Origin: Candidatus Magnetominusculus xianensis
GTDB taxonomy: Bacteria > Nitrospirota > Thermodesulfovibrionia > Thermodesulfovibrionales > Magnetobacteriaceae
NCBI GenBank assembly: GCA_001541255.1
Contig: LNQR01000037.1
Span: 1 to 35,422, forward strand
Direction: 5' to 3'
Length of the DNA stretch: 35,422 nt
Below, one piece after another: positions 17,904 to 25,796 of the stretch. A model generated the notes under the pieces. That model did not search any database and was not told the origin of the DNA. It worked only from the letters and a program-made list of their open reading frames with translations. The position numbers were made by a program, and so were the translations under genes. Positions within the stretch are counted from its first letter, which is position 1. Every line of letters begins with the position of its first letter.

Positions 17904-18667
17904 AAAAGGCAAAGAAAGAGGCAGCGGCGTATAAACGCCCTAAAGTGATAAACGCACGTGTCATTGGCATTGTCATAAGCGTTTTAGCGGTGATGGGATT
18001 TGTGATATTTATGGGGCATTACACGCTGAGTGCTGAGTTTTTCAAAGTAGACAAATATGGGGTCGAGGGAAACAGCCACTTAAAAGACAGTGAGATATTT
18101 GATCTGATGGATGTAAAGGGAAAAAATATACTATCAGTGAACACTGAGATAGTGGCTAGGAGACTTGAGGCATCGCCGTGGATAAAGACATCATATGTAA
18201 GAAAGGAACTGCCGTCGTCAATACTGGTGAGGGTAACAGAGAAGTCCCCGGCGGCCATGTTAAACGATGGACGAGCGATGTATTTGATAGATGACTCAGG
18301 GGTAAAACTCGACGCAATAGAAAAACCCATGCCCGGCATACCGGTAATAAACATAGAGGAGAAGCATAAGAGGGCGTACACAGAGGCGGTCAGGCTGGTA
18401 AATGTGATAAATAAGACAGGCGAACTAAGCGGTAAAACGATAGAGATTTCGGGCATGAGGCCCGAGGACATATCGCTGACATTGAATGGTCTGCTGATAC
18501 TTATGGGGTTTGGTGATTATGAGAAGAAATTAGCGAGTTATTTTTCGCTCAAAGATGAGATAGCGGGCAGGAATATAGCCATAGAGTATATAGACCTGAG
18601 ATTTGCAAACAGGCTGATAGTAAAGCCGGTAAAAAAGGAAATGAAATGGGTGAAGGGAGCTATATAA
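17900..18667 (+). CDS. ftsQ: Cell division protein FtsQ
   Basis: FtsQ is a bitopic divisome protein bridging early and late division proteins through FtsL and FtsB. The 255-residue product has a basic cytoplasmic tail (KKAKKEAAAYKRPK), one transmembrane segment (about 23-43), a POTRA domain opening with VDKYGVEGNSHL (about 52-120), and the FtsQ beta-domain (about 122-245). It overlaps ddl by 4 nt and ftsA by 22 nt. Identification rests on POTRA architecture plus position between ddl and ftsA. Confidence 0.92.
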   Translation: MKKAKKEAAAYKRPKVINARVIGIVISVLAVMGFVIFMGHYTLSAEFFKVDKYGVEGNSHLKDSEIFDLMDVKGKNILSVNTEIVARRLEASPWIKTSYVRKELPSSILVRVTEKSPAAMLNDGRAMYLIDDSGVKLDAIEKPMPGIPVINIEEKHKRAYTEAVRLVNVINKTGELSGKTIEISGMRPEDISLTLNGLLILMGFGDYEKKLASYFSLKDEIAGRNIAIEYIDLRFANRLIVKPVKKEMKWVKGAI

Positions 18668-19866
18668 CAGGGCTTGACATAGGGACCTCTAAGATAGTTG
18701 CTGTTGTGGCCAGGGTAACTGAGACCACAACGGAGGTTACAGGTGTGGGCATAGTGCCTTCTGTCGGTGTGAGGAAGGGGGTTATCGTTGACATTGAAAG
18801 CGCCGCTGCCGCCATCAGAGAGGCGGTGAAGAAGGTGCGTGCTATCTCCGGCGTGGAGGTAAAAGAGGTCTGTACGGGAATTTCCGACGGGCAGATAAAG
18901 AGTTTTAAGAGTACAGGCGCCATAGCGCTGACAACCGATACAATAACACAGCGTGATGTTGACAAGGTGATGGAGACCGCCGGGACAGTATATGTGCCTT
19001 TGGACAAGGAGATCATGCACATGATCCCCGTAGAGTATATCGTTGATGGCGAAGGGCAGATACATAATCCCGTAGGGATGAAAGGAATGAGGCTTGAGGT
19101 AAACGTACAGGTAGTGGCAGGGTCGTCTAATACGATACAAAATGTGATAAAGTGCTGTGAAATGGCCGGTGTGAAGGCTGCGGATATAGTATTTAATCCC
19201 CTTGCGTCTTCGGCGGCAGTACTCAGGGAAAATGAAAAGGACTATGGGGCGATACTGATAGACATCGGCGGGGGCACGACAGATATAGTGGTATTTAAGA
19301 ATGGTGCATTTATGGGTGCGGCGGTAATAGACATAGGCGGCAACCAGTTTACGAATGATATAGCCGTAGGGCTGAGGCTTCCGGTTGCCGAGGCAGAGAG
19401 GTTGAAGAAGGCGTATGGCATGGCAACCTTTCCTGATGAGTACTTTGGTGAGGAGATAACCGTAACGGCAGACATGGAAGAGAGGCGGATATCGAAATCA
19501 TTTATAACAGAGATAATAAAGGCAAGGAGTGAAGAGCTAACGGGTATGATAAAAGATGCGATACTGGGTATCCCGGGGTTTAGCTGGCAGCCGTGGTCAG
19601 TGGTATTAACGGGGGCAGTGGCAGAGCTGAAGGGGCTGGAGGGATTGATAGCCAGCGTATTGGATTTGCCAGTGAGAATAGGCACATGCCAGTTGTCAGG
19701 GATAGGTGATAAGATTCGCGGGCCGATGTATGCAACGACCGTTGGGCTGGTTTCATATACGAGGAAGAGGTACTACGAGGGCAGTTCATCAGACACATTT
19801 ACGACAGGGCAGTATTCGATGTCGAAGTGGTTTAAGGGCCTTGTAGGAAAGTTTTTTAATAAATAA
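18646..19866 (+). CDS. ftsA: Cell division protein FtsA
   Basis: FtsA is the actin-like ATPase tethering FtsZ to the membrane. The 406-residue product has the phosphate-1 motif GLDIGTSKIVAVV, the 1C domain typical of FtsA, the phosphate-2 motif IDIGGGTTDI, a second IDIGGNQFT block, and the adenosine motif VLTGAVAELKG. The end, SKWFKGLVGKFFNK, is an amphipathic helix fitting the FtsA membrane-targeting sequence. ATG 18646 lies inside the end of ftsQ after AAGGAA (18635-18640). ftsZ follows after 18 nt. Confidence 0.96.
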   Translation: MGEGSYITGLDIGTSKIVAVVARVTETTTEVTGVGIVPSVGVRKGVIVDIESAAAAIREAVKKVRAISGVEVKEVCTGISDGQIKSFKSTGAIALTTDTITQRDVDKVMETAGTVYVPLDKEIMHMIPVEYIVDGEGQIHNPVGMKGMRLEVNVQVVAGSSNTIQNVIKCCEMAGVKAADIVFNPLASSAAVLRENEKDYGAILIDIGGGTTDIVVFKNGAFMGAAVIDIGGNQFTNDIAVGLRLPVAEAERLKKAYGMATFPDEYFGEEITVTADMEERRISKSFITEIIKARSEELTGMIKDAILGIPGFSWQPWSVVLTGAVAELKGLEGLIASVLDLPVRIGTCQLSGIGDKIRGPMYATTVGLVSYTRKRYYEGSSSDTFTTGQYSMSKWFKGLVGKFFNK

Positions 19867-19884
19867 TCAAAAGGAGGATAAGGC

Positions 19885-21051
19885 ATGTTTGAACTGGTGG
19901 AGTCAAATGACGGAAAGGCCAACATTAAGGTAGTAGGAGTAGGCGGGGCGGGCGGAAATGCGATAAACAATATGATAGCGGCGGTGTTGAAAAATGTAGA
20001 GTTCATAGCCGTGAATACGGACTTACAGGTATTGAATTCATCAAACGCCGAAATAAAATTGCAAATAGGCCAAAAGATAACAAGGGGTCTGGGTGCGGGG
20101 TCTAATCCGCAGGTAGGCAGAGAGGCAGCCCTCGAGGACAGCGAGAGAATAAAGGAAGTACTCGACGGCGCTGACATGGTGTTTATAACAGCTGGCATGG
20201 GTGGTGGCACAGGCACGGGCGCTGCCCCTATCATCGCGGAGATAGCAAGGAACCTTGGGGCGCTTACAGTGGCGGTAGTAACAAAACCGTTTTTCTATGA
20301 AGGCAGAAAGCGCCTGAGTAACGCAACCCTCGGCATCAAGGAACTCAATCAGTTCGTTGACACAACGATTGTTATACCAAATGACAAGATTTCAATGGTA
20401 GTGGAAAAGGGTACACCGCTGATAAAATCCTTTGAGGTGGCCAACGATGTATTAAAAGACGCAGTGCAGGGCATAACCGACCTGATATTGTTACCTGGCC
20501 TTATTAATCTTGACTTTGCAGACGTAAAGACGATAATGCAGTACTCCGGCAAGGCGGTAATGGGAATTGGAAGAGGCAAGGGCGAACAGGGGCATATAGA
20601 TGCGGCAAAAAAGGCTATATCCAATCCACTGCTTGAAGAGACATCGATTGACGGCGCCAGAGGCATACTGATTAATATAACCGGAGGTCCTGACCTGACG
20701 TTGGATGCCGTTCAGGGCGCCTCAGAGCTGGTTTTTGATTCAGCCCATGATGACGCAGAGATTATTTTCGGCGCTGTCATAGACCCCTCACTAAGCGGTG
20801 AGGTAAAGGTCACAGTTATAGCCACAGGGTTTGAGGAAAAGAAAGAGTCCAAAATCTCAATCCCGGAACTAAATAAGTGGAAAAGTCAGGAAAAAGAGCG
20901 CACCTTCTCAAGGGGTTCGGACAGAATACTATCAAAGTCCCTCTTTGATTTCTCAAAAGAGGATAAAATCCCGACCACAGAACTCATAGCTAATTATGAA
21001 GACGATATGGACATCCCGACGTTTATAAGAAAACAGAAGAAACCAGAATAA
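19885..21051 (+). CDS. ftsZ: Cell division GTPase FtsZ
   Basis: FtsZ is the tubulin homologue forming the Z-ring. The 388-residue product has GVGGAGGNAINNM, the tubulin signature GGGTGTG at residues 106-112, the T7-loop region NLDFADVKTIM, a short variable linker (about 320-370) and the C-terminal peptide DIPTFIRKQ (about 376-384) through which FtsZ binds FtsA and other anchors. A strong Shine-Dalgarno AAGGAGG (19871-19877), 7 nt before ATG and better than those of its neighbours, suggests high translation. It is the last gene of the dcw cluster here. Confidence 0.97.
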   Translation: MFELVESNDGKANIKVVGVGGAGGNAINNMIAAVLKNVEFIAVNTDLQVLNSSNAEIKLQIGQKITRGLGAGSNPQVGREAALEDSERIKEVLDGADMVFITAGMGGGTGTGAAPIIAEIARNLGALTVAVVTKPFFYEGRKRLSNATLGIKELNQFVDTTIVIPNDKISMVVEKGTPLIKSFEVANDVLKDAVQGITDLILLPGLINLDFADVKTIMQYSGKAVMGIGRGKGEQGHIDAAKKAISNPLLEETSIDGARGILINITGGPDLTLDAVQGASELVFDSAHDDAEIIFGAVIDPSLSGEVKVTVIATGFEEKKESKISIPELNKWKSQEKERTFSRGSDRILSKSLFDFSKEDKIPTTELIANYEDDMDIPTFIRKQKKPE

Positions 21052-21080
21052 ATAGAGTTATCAGTCTCTCCACCAGGAAG

Positions 21081-21113
21081 GGCAGAGGACTACCCCCCAT
21101 GACGTCCTCTGCC
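21081..21113 (+). terminator. Strong hairpin after ftsZ
   Basis: GGCAGAGGAC (21081-21090) and GTCCTCTGCC (21104-21113) form a perfect 10-bp stem with a 13-nt loop, 29 nt after the ftsZ stop. No U-run follows, so it is not a canonical intrinsic terminator. It may stabilise the mRNA 3' end, attenuate read-through or mark an operon boundary. Confidence 0.5.
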
Positions 21114-21119
21114 TACCCT

Positions 21120-21136
21120 CCTCTCATAGAGAGAGG
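21120..21136 (+). promoter_or_regulatory. Hairpin over the radical SAM ribosome-binding site
   Basis: CCTCTC (21120-21125) pairs perfectly with GAGAGG (21131-21136) across the loop ATAGA. The right arm is the only Shine-Dalgarno-like sequence for the next gene and abuts its ATG, so folding would hide the site. Confidence 0.4.
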
Positions 21137-22735
21137 ATGCCAAATATTTATGCCACACATATGAGAGAAAACACCAAACAGCGGCGCCCCGCACATCACC
21201 AGCCACATCAGTACAATGAAACAGGCGCGGTTTACAAAGACCACGGCGGCAAGACCCGCGTATGTTTGGCGTATCCTAACACATACAGAATTGGGATGTC
21301 CAGCCTCGGGTTCAGGATTGTCTACAGTATGTTAAACTCAAGAGATGATGTTGTCTGCGAGCGGGCATTTTTACCGGAGGCAGGGTGGAAATCAGGCGCA
21401 CGGGGGCGAATATTCACTGTAGAATCCCAAAAAATGCCTTCAGAGTTTGACATAATGGCATTTTCCATATCATATGAGAACGACTTTCCAAACGTGGTTA
21501 AGATACTAAGGGCATCTGGAATACCAGTCTATGCCAGAGACAGGGGGGTTGGTTATCCAGTGTTAATCATGGGCGGGCCGTGTGCGTTTATGAATCCGGA
21601 GCCGCTTGCAGAGTTTTTTGACGTAGTGGTCGCGGCGGAGGCGGAGGCAGTTCTTGATGAGTTAATGAATCTATGTAGAGAATCAGGCAATAAATTAAAA
21701 CTCCTTGAGGCATTAAAAACAGTGGAGGGCCTGTATATACCGGCTGATCAAGCAGCGAGTGTAAAGAGGCGTTTTCTGAAAGATATAGACGCACCGCAAA
21801 GGGCAGGGCAGTTGTTAACGCCGGATACGGAGTTTTCGTCGATGTATCTTGTGGAGGCGATGAGGGGCTGTCCGTGGAGGTGCCGTTTTTGTGCTATCAG
21901 TGGGATATATGGCAAGCCGAGGACAAGGTCGCTGAGTTCGATGCGTGACGAGATAGAACATGTCAGAGGGATTACAAAAAAGGTAGGGGTAGTAGGGGCA
22001 TCGTTAACTGATTACCCACACATTGGGGATTTATTGTGTATTGAAGGGGTAGAGTTTTCACTGTCGTCGCTGAGGGCAAGCAGGAGGGCTGCGGAGATAA
22101 CGTCGCTGATAAGAAATAAGAAAAGCATGTCGATTGCCCCCGAAGCCGGTTCAAAGAGACTGAGGGCGGTGATAAATAAAAAGATAACATATGAAGACAT
22201 AATTGAGACATCGCGCCTTGTGCTGATGTCTGGGATTGCGATGCTGAGGCTCTATTTTATGATAGGGCTGCCAACTGAGACCGATGAAGATATAGAGGAG
22301 ATGATAGCGCTGGTCAGGGAAATCAGGGGGTTTTATAGGGCAGGGCGCATAGTGTTAAGCGTAAGTGCGTTTGTGCCAAAGCCGTTCACGCCATTTCAGT
22401 GGCACAAGATGGAACAGCCTGCGGTTATCACGAAGCGGTTAAAGCAGTTAAAAGATGGCCTGAAAAGAGAAAACGTAAAGGTCAATCACGACGCACTGAA
22501 GTTCGCGTACACAGAGGGGTTATTGGCAATGGGAGACAGGCGCCTCTCTCCGGTAATAGAATCACTGGCAGACGGCCTTGACTGGAGAAAGGCCTGTGAG
22601 CTGCACAGAGTTGACCCATCTGAATACATATTTCGCCAAAAGCAATATGACGAGCCCCTGCCATGGGATTTCATAGACAACGGGATAGAAAAAATGAGTC
22701 TATGGCGTGAGTATTCGTATTCATTCTCTGTATAA
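21137..22735 (+). CDS. Radical SAM protein with cobalamin-binding-like N-terminal region
   Basis: The 532-residue protein carries the radical SAM cluster motif RGCPWRCRFC with C245, C249 and C252 (CX3CX2C), which binds the [4Fe-4S] that cleaves S-adenosylmethionine. The N-terminal region (about 40-190: CLAYPNTYRIGMSSLGF, FDIMAFSISYENDF, VLIMGGPCAFMNPEPLAEFFD) resembles the Rossmann-like B12-binding part of B12-dependent radical SAM proteins. SIAPEAGSKRLR and FMIGLPTETDEDIEEM are typical of the radical SAM barrel. It is likely a member of the large B12-binding radical SAM group; the substrate is unknown. The start is the only ATG close to a Shine-Dalgarno (GAGAGAGG), but that element abuts it, so initiation may be weak. 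It lies 85 nt after ftsZ. Confidence 0.85.
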   Translation: MPNIYATHMRENTKQRRPAHHQPHQYNETGAVYKDHGGKTRVCLAYPNTYRIGMSSLGFRIVYSMLNSRDDVVCERAFLPEAGWKSGARGRIFTVESQKMPSEFDIMAFSISYENDFPNVVKILRASGIPVYARDRGVGYPVLIMGGPCAFMNPEPLAEFFDVVVAAEAEAVLDELMNLCRESGNKLKLLEALKTVEGLYIPADQAASVKRRFLKDIDAPQRAGQLLTPDTEFSSMYLVEAMRGCPWRCRFCAISGIYGKPRTRSLSSMRDEIEHVRGITKKVGVVGASLTDYPHIGDLLCIEGVEFSLSSLRASRRAAEITSLIRNKKSMSIAPEAGSKRLRAVINKKITYEDIIETSRLVLMSGIAMLRLYFMIGLPTETDEDIEEMIALVREIRGFYRAGRIVLSVSAFVPKPFTPFQWHKMEQPAVITKRLKQLKDGLKRENVKVNHDALKFAYTEGLLAMGDRRLSPVIESLADGLDWRKACELHRVDPSEYIFRQKQYDEPLPWDFIDNGIEKMSLWREYSYSFSV

Positions 22736-22780
22736 ACCCTTCAGCACGGGGCCGAAAGTTAGGACTTATTGGAGTAACAA

Positions 22781-22789
22781 TGTTATAAT
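22781..22789 (+). promoter_or_regulatory. Extended -10 promoter of the HicB-like gene
   Basis: TGTTATAAT matches the extended -10 consensus TGnTATAAT exactly. Start near 22796 would leave only about 7 nt of leader before ATG 22803. No good -35 element is seen. Confidence 0.5.
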
Positions 22790-22802
22790 AAAACAGATTT
22801 TA

Positions 22803-22979
22803 ATGAGGGGTTTTCACGAAATAGAACAGGATGAAGAGGGATACTTCATTGCCGATGTTCCAGCGCTTAAGGGGTGCCATACTCAGGCAAAATCCCTTGA
22901 CACCCCGATGGTAAGAGTTAAAGAGGCGATCCAACTGTGTCTGGAAGTATATGATGAAGAGCAGACCATTGCATCTTGA
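22803..22979 (+). CDS. Orphan HicB-like antitoxin-type protein
   Basis: The 58-residue product matches the compact HicB fold: FHEIEQDEEGYFIADVP followed by LKGCHTQAKSLD and a helix KEAIQLCLEV. In HicAB systems HicB neutralises the mRNA interferase HicA and often represses the operon. No HicA-sized partner lies on either side: upstream is the radical SAM gene and downstream, 7 nt away, the convergent Uma2 gene. No C-terminal DNA-binding domain is present. ATG 22803 was chosen because the extended -10 element lies just before it; a GTG at 22707 would overlap the radical SAM gene and add 32 unlike residues. It may be a solitary antitoxin-like protein or a relic. Confidence 0.65.
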   Translation: MRGFHEIEQDEEGYFIADVPALKGCHTQAKSLDTPMVRVKEAIQLCLEVYDEEQTIAS

Positions 22980-22986
22980 CGGATGA

Positions 22987-23508
22987 CTAATCTTCGAAAA
23001 TATCGTTGATATTGATTTGAAGCCCTTTGATGGCCTTAGACGTAACCATACCATCAATCTCTGCATATGAATGTCTAATGTACTTACAGTTGTCGATGTA
23101 TAATATTTCAATAGCTCTAAAGTCCGGCAAGACTATCCAGTACTCCGGTACCCCGTATTTTTCATATATTGCCTTCTTAACAGAAACATCCTTATCATAG
23201 CTGCCAGGAGATACAATCTCACAAACCATATCTGGGACGCCTCTAATCCAATCCTTGATGATAGCCGTATTGTCTTTTCTGATAAACAGTATATCAGGCT
23301 GAAGCCGATTGACCCCTGCCTCAAGAATTACATCAAGAGGAGAGAAGAATAACTCTCCTAACCCATTGGCCTCAACATGGCGGTCTATCAGTCTATTTAG
23401 TTTTCTTGTTATTTTCTGGTGTTTAGAGTGAGGGCTTGGCGACATAACTTCCTCTCCATTGATTATTTCAGTTAAATCTAAGTCCAGTTCAAGTGTAAGA
23501 GCATCCAT
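22987..23508 (-). CDS. Uma2-family putative endonuclease (DUF820)
   Basis: The 173-residue product has the Uma2 pattern: NGEEVMSPSP near the N-terminus, a helical KITRKLNRLI segment, LDVILEAG, RLQPDILFI with D72, CEIVSPGS with E97, and KKAIYEKYGVPEYWIV. The fold is of the PD-(D/E)XK nuclease type. The family is often multicopy in cyanobacteria and other environmental bacteria and its physiological role is unsettled. A strong promoter puts the transcription start at or next to the ATG, so the mRNA is probably leaderless. It converges with the HicB-like gene (7 nt between stops). Confidence 0.85.
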   Translation of the reverse strand: MDALTLELDLDLTEIINGEEVMSPSPHSKHQKITRKLNRLIDRHVEANGLGELFFSPLDVILEAGVNRLQPDILFIRKDNTAIIKDWIRGVPDMVCEIVSPGSYDKDVSVKKAIYEKYGVPEYWIVLPDFRAIEILYIDNCKYIRHSYAEIDGMVTSKAIKGLQININDIFED

Positions 23509-23514
23509 AATGAT

Positions 23515-23543
23515 ATTCTACCCTCTGTTAAACATTCTGTCAA
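23515..23543 (-). promoter_or_regulatory. Strong sigma-70 promoter of the Uma2 gene
   Basis: TTGACA (23538-23543) and TAGAAT (23515-23520) are separated by exactly 17 bp on the minus strand. Only 6 nt lie between the -10 element and the ATG, so transcription should begin at the start codon. The GAGGG (23520-23524) that looks like a Shine-Dalgarno is at the -10/spacer boundary and would not be transcribed. Confidence 0.7.
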
Positions 23544-23812
23544 TACAGCTTATTATGTCATTTCTGGAATTGAAATGTCTGCAAGTTTTTTTGCAAAGCA
23601 ACTGAGGTAGAAGATTTGGGTAAAAAATGACACATACACAGGGCATAGACTTTTGATCTGACCGAAAATTAGGGAGTAACAAGGCAAAGAGAAAGTCATC
23701 TTATTATCACCCTCCGCTCTGCTGACACTGAACAGTAACTAAAGCCTATATGCCATTCTATCATTATGTTGGTAGAGGTGTCATTTAATGATTTTGGTGA
23801 AGTCGAGTCACA
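23544..23812. other. Intergenic stretch without recognisable gene
   Basis: Between the Uma2 promoter and the end of the 647-residue gene I see no convincing reading frame. The only structure is a weak inverted repeat, TGCAA...TTGCA around a T-run at 23580-23596. No insertion-sequence end or RNA gene is apparent. Confidence 0.5.
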
Positions 23813-25756
23813 CTATCGATAATGAAGACTGTGTTGCTCGAACAACCTTTTTCTCACTTTTGCCTCGTTATTCCAATTATTAGATATTTTATTAAGTAAT
23901 GTACGAATGTGAGGGTATTTAACACCAATTGTTTTTGCTCGCTCTTCCCAAAGTTTGGACAATTGCAATTCTTGATCCCCAATTTCATCAACGGGTGAGC
24001 TTGTAACACCCCTGCTATTATAGTTTTCTGCACAAATTCCATCCTCAATTTCAGCGTTTAACAACGCCTCAATAAGATCACGAGCATTTCTCAACGGCCA
24101 GGCCTTATCTTCGGGGTCAAATGGTAAATAGTAAAGTATATTTCCAAGTTGAATATCTGTAATCTTTACCCTGTTATATTCTTTAGCAAGACGCCTGACT
24201 TCATTTATCCACATGCTAAGATGTTCAATGTCAAATGTACCATCGTCACTTTTTCCTGGAGGGGTTTTCCATGCTTGCAGCAATTTATTGCCATACTTAG
24301 CGTGCAGCATTCTGGTCTTGTCTATCTCTTCGTCTTTTCCAGAGGAAGGCTTATATACATTACAAATTATATGAATAAAGAAAGACGGTTCTAAAGCAAG
24401 TATTTTGAAAAGTATAAGTTCATTTTTATCGTCATTAAAATAATCAGTTAATAGAAACGGTAAATATAAATATTCAAGTCTTGCTATATCATCATCGGTA
24501 ATATCTTTACGCTGTCTCAAGGCTTTAAATATTCTTATTATGTCATAGTTGTCGTTTATATGGTAGACGTTGCTCTTATTCTTCGATTCTGTTACTATTT
24601 CATGGAGAACTCTGATCATGAAGTCCGAATCAAGTTGAGAAGAGCAATAAAGTATTGACTTTATTGCTTCATTATAACTTCCGGCTTTCAAAAGCTTTTC
24701 AATGACAATCGAACATAACTTTGAGGAGTCCTTTTGGTATAAAGGATTATGTTTTGACCAAAATAATGATTCTACATCACTACCTAGCGATTCTATAAAC
24801 GAAACTGTATCAAGACTGTCCGGCCAATTTAAGACTGCATTTGCTTTCATTTCAGTATTCCAGTTGTTTATATTCATATAAGTCGATAATTCATTTTTCC
24901 ATTGTTCACCATATTTTTCATAGGCACGAGAAGACAGAACTCTGGCTATTATTCCCCCGTTATGTCCATAGTTTCCCGATTGCTCTATGATTGTTCTTGA
25001 AGATAAATAATAGTATTTTCCTTTTTCTTCTTTATTATCATTACTATTAAGAGACCTGATTGCCGCAGCTACAAATGCCAGTGCCTCTTCTGAGGAATCT
25101 GCTTTAATTCTGATAATATTTTGATTCTGGTAAAGTCCTTTTAATAATTGTTTCTTATCCTGTTCACGCTCAATTAAAAGCATGTGTTCATTTAACTGAG
25201 GCTTACTTTTACTACACCATTCTTTCCATTCGTCATCAATGCTATTAATTGTCGAAGAAAAATTGCTAACACCTAAATCCCTAAGCCACAACGCTACAGA
25301 TGGACATTCGTCAATCCATGATTTAAGGTCAATAGCATTTAATGCTTTGACATTTTTCCAGATTTTTTCTAAACTTCTCCTTGATTCAAATTCACCCTTT
25401 TTTCCCCAATGCCGAAGCGATATTTGAACATATGTTGTTTCATTTCGCACAAAACCATTTGGTAAAGGACAATTCTTTCTTTTCTCGAAATCCTTATCTG
25501 CCTTATCTTGTGCATTTGTATTTGTAGAAACTTCCCATACGGATGCCCCTTCAGGAACAAACACATGTATATCTTCAAACCGGTTCAACTCACCATCAAA
25601 CCCATGAGAATCAATATTGTCACCAGCAGGGAAGTATAAATGCCTTATGTTTCTTACAGAGGCGCAGATTAAGCGCTCAATAAGCTCAGGTAAATACCCC
25701 TGAGCTTCACGTCGCTCTGCCCATCGCTTCAAGTCACCAACTGTAATCCATTTCAT
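23813..25756 (-). CDS. Nuclease-like accessory protein, apparently missing its middle region
   Basis: The 647-residue product is not a named family to me, but its first 160 residues resemble the nuclease-like N-terminus of much larger hypothetical proteins: AQGYLPELIERLI, FPAGDNIDSHGFDGEL (D54), PEGASVWEVSTN (E75), then KADKDFEKR (K85, K88), TYVQISLRHW, and a WKNVKALNAIDLKSWI helix. The D54, E75 and lysine layout suggests a PD-(D/E)XK-like domain, though the E-x-K lysine is a serine (E75-V-S77). A degenerate NTPase-like strand follows (IIRIKADSSEEALAFVAAAI, about 214-233) without a Walker A loop. From about residue 310 (WPDSLDTVSFIESLGSDVES) it resembles the late helical part of those proteins. 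It has A+T-rich codons unlike the dcw genes. No Shine-Dalgarno precedes ATG. It may be a defence-type protein, compact or decayed. Confidence 0.65.
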   Translation of the reverse strand: MKWITVGDLKRWAERREAQGYLPELIERLICASVRNIRHLYFPAGDNIDSHGFDGELNRFEDIHVFVPEGASVWEVSTNTNAQDKADKDFEKRKNCPLPNGFVRNETTYVQISLRHWGKKGEFESRRSLEKIWKNVKALNAIDLKSWIDECPSVALWLRDLGVSNFSSTINSIDDEWKEWCSKSKPQLNEHMLLIEREQDKKQLLKGLYQNQNIIRIKADSSEEALAFVAAAIRSLNSNDNKEEKGKYYYLSSRTIIEQSGNYGHNGGIIARVLSSRAYEKYGEQWKNELSTYMNINNWNTEMKANAVLNWPDSLDTVSFIESLGSDVESLFWSKHNPLYQKDSSKLCSIVIEKLLKAGSYNEAIKSILYCSSQLDSDFMIRVLHEIVTESKNKSNVYHINDNYDIIRIFKALRQRKDITDDDIARLEYLYLPFLLTDYFNDDKNELILFKILALEPSFFIHIICNVYKPSSGKDEEIDKTRMLHAKYGNKLLQAWKTPPGKSDDGTFDIEHLSMWINEVRRLAKEYNRVKITDIQLGNILYYLPFDPEDKAWPLRNARDLIEALLNAEIEDGICAENYNSRGVTSSPVDEIGDQELQLSKLWEERAKTIGVKYPHIRTLLNKISNNWNNEAKVRKRLFEQHSLHYR

Positions 25757-25770
25757 ATTAACACATTTAA

Positions 25771-25796
25771 TAGATAAGCATTTAAATGCCTATCTA
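25771..25796. repeat. 26-bp near-perfect palindrome
   Basis: TAGATA-A-GCATTTAAATGC-C-TATCTA has 12-bp arms that are perfect apart from one mismatch (25777/25790). It begins 14 nt upstream of the 647-residue gene's ATG and contains the stop codon of the SnoaL-like gene. On the plus strand seven T residues follow, giving a terminator-like appearance although no plus-strand gene leads into it. It may be an operator for the downstream gene or a terminator hairpin. Confidence 0.6.

Noticed and set aside
22707..22802. GTG start at 22707 for the HicB-like gene
   Set aside because: It overlaps the radical SAM gene, adds residues unlike HicB, and lies upstream of the extended -10 element.
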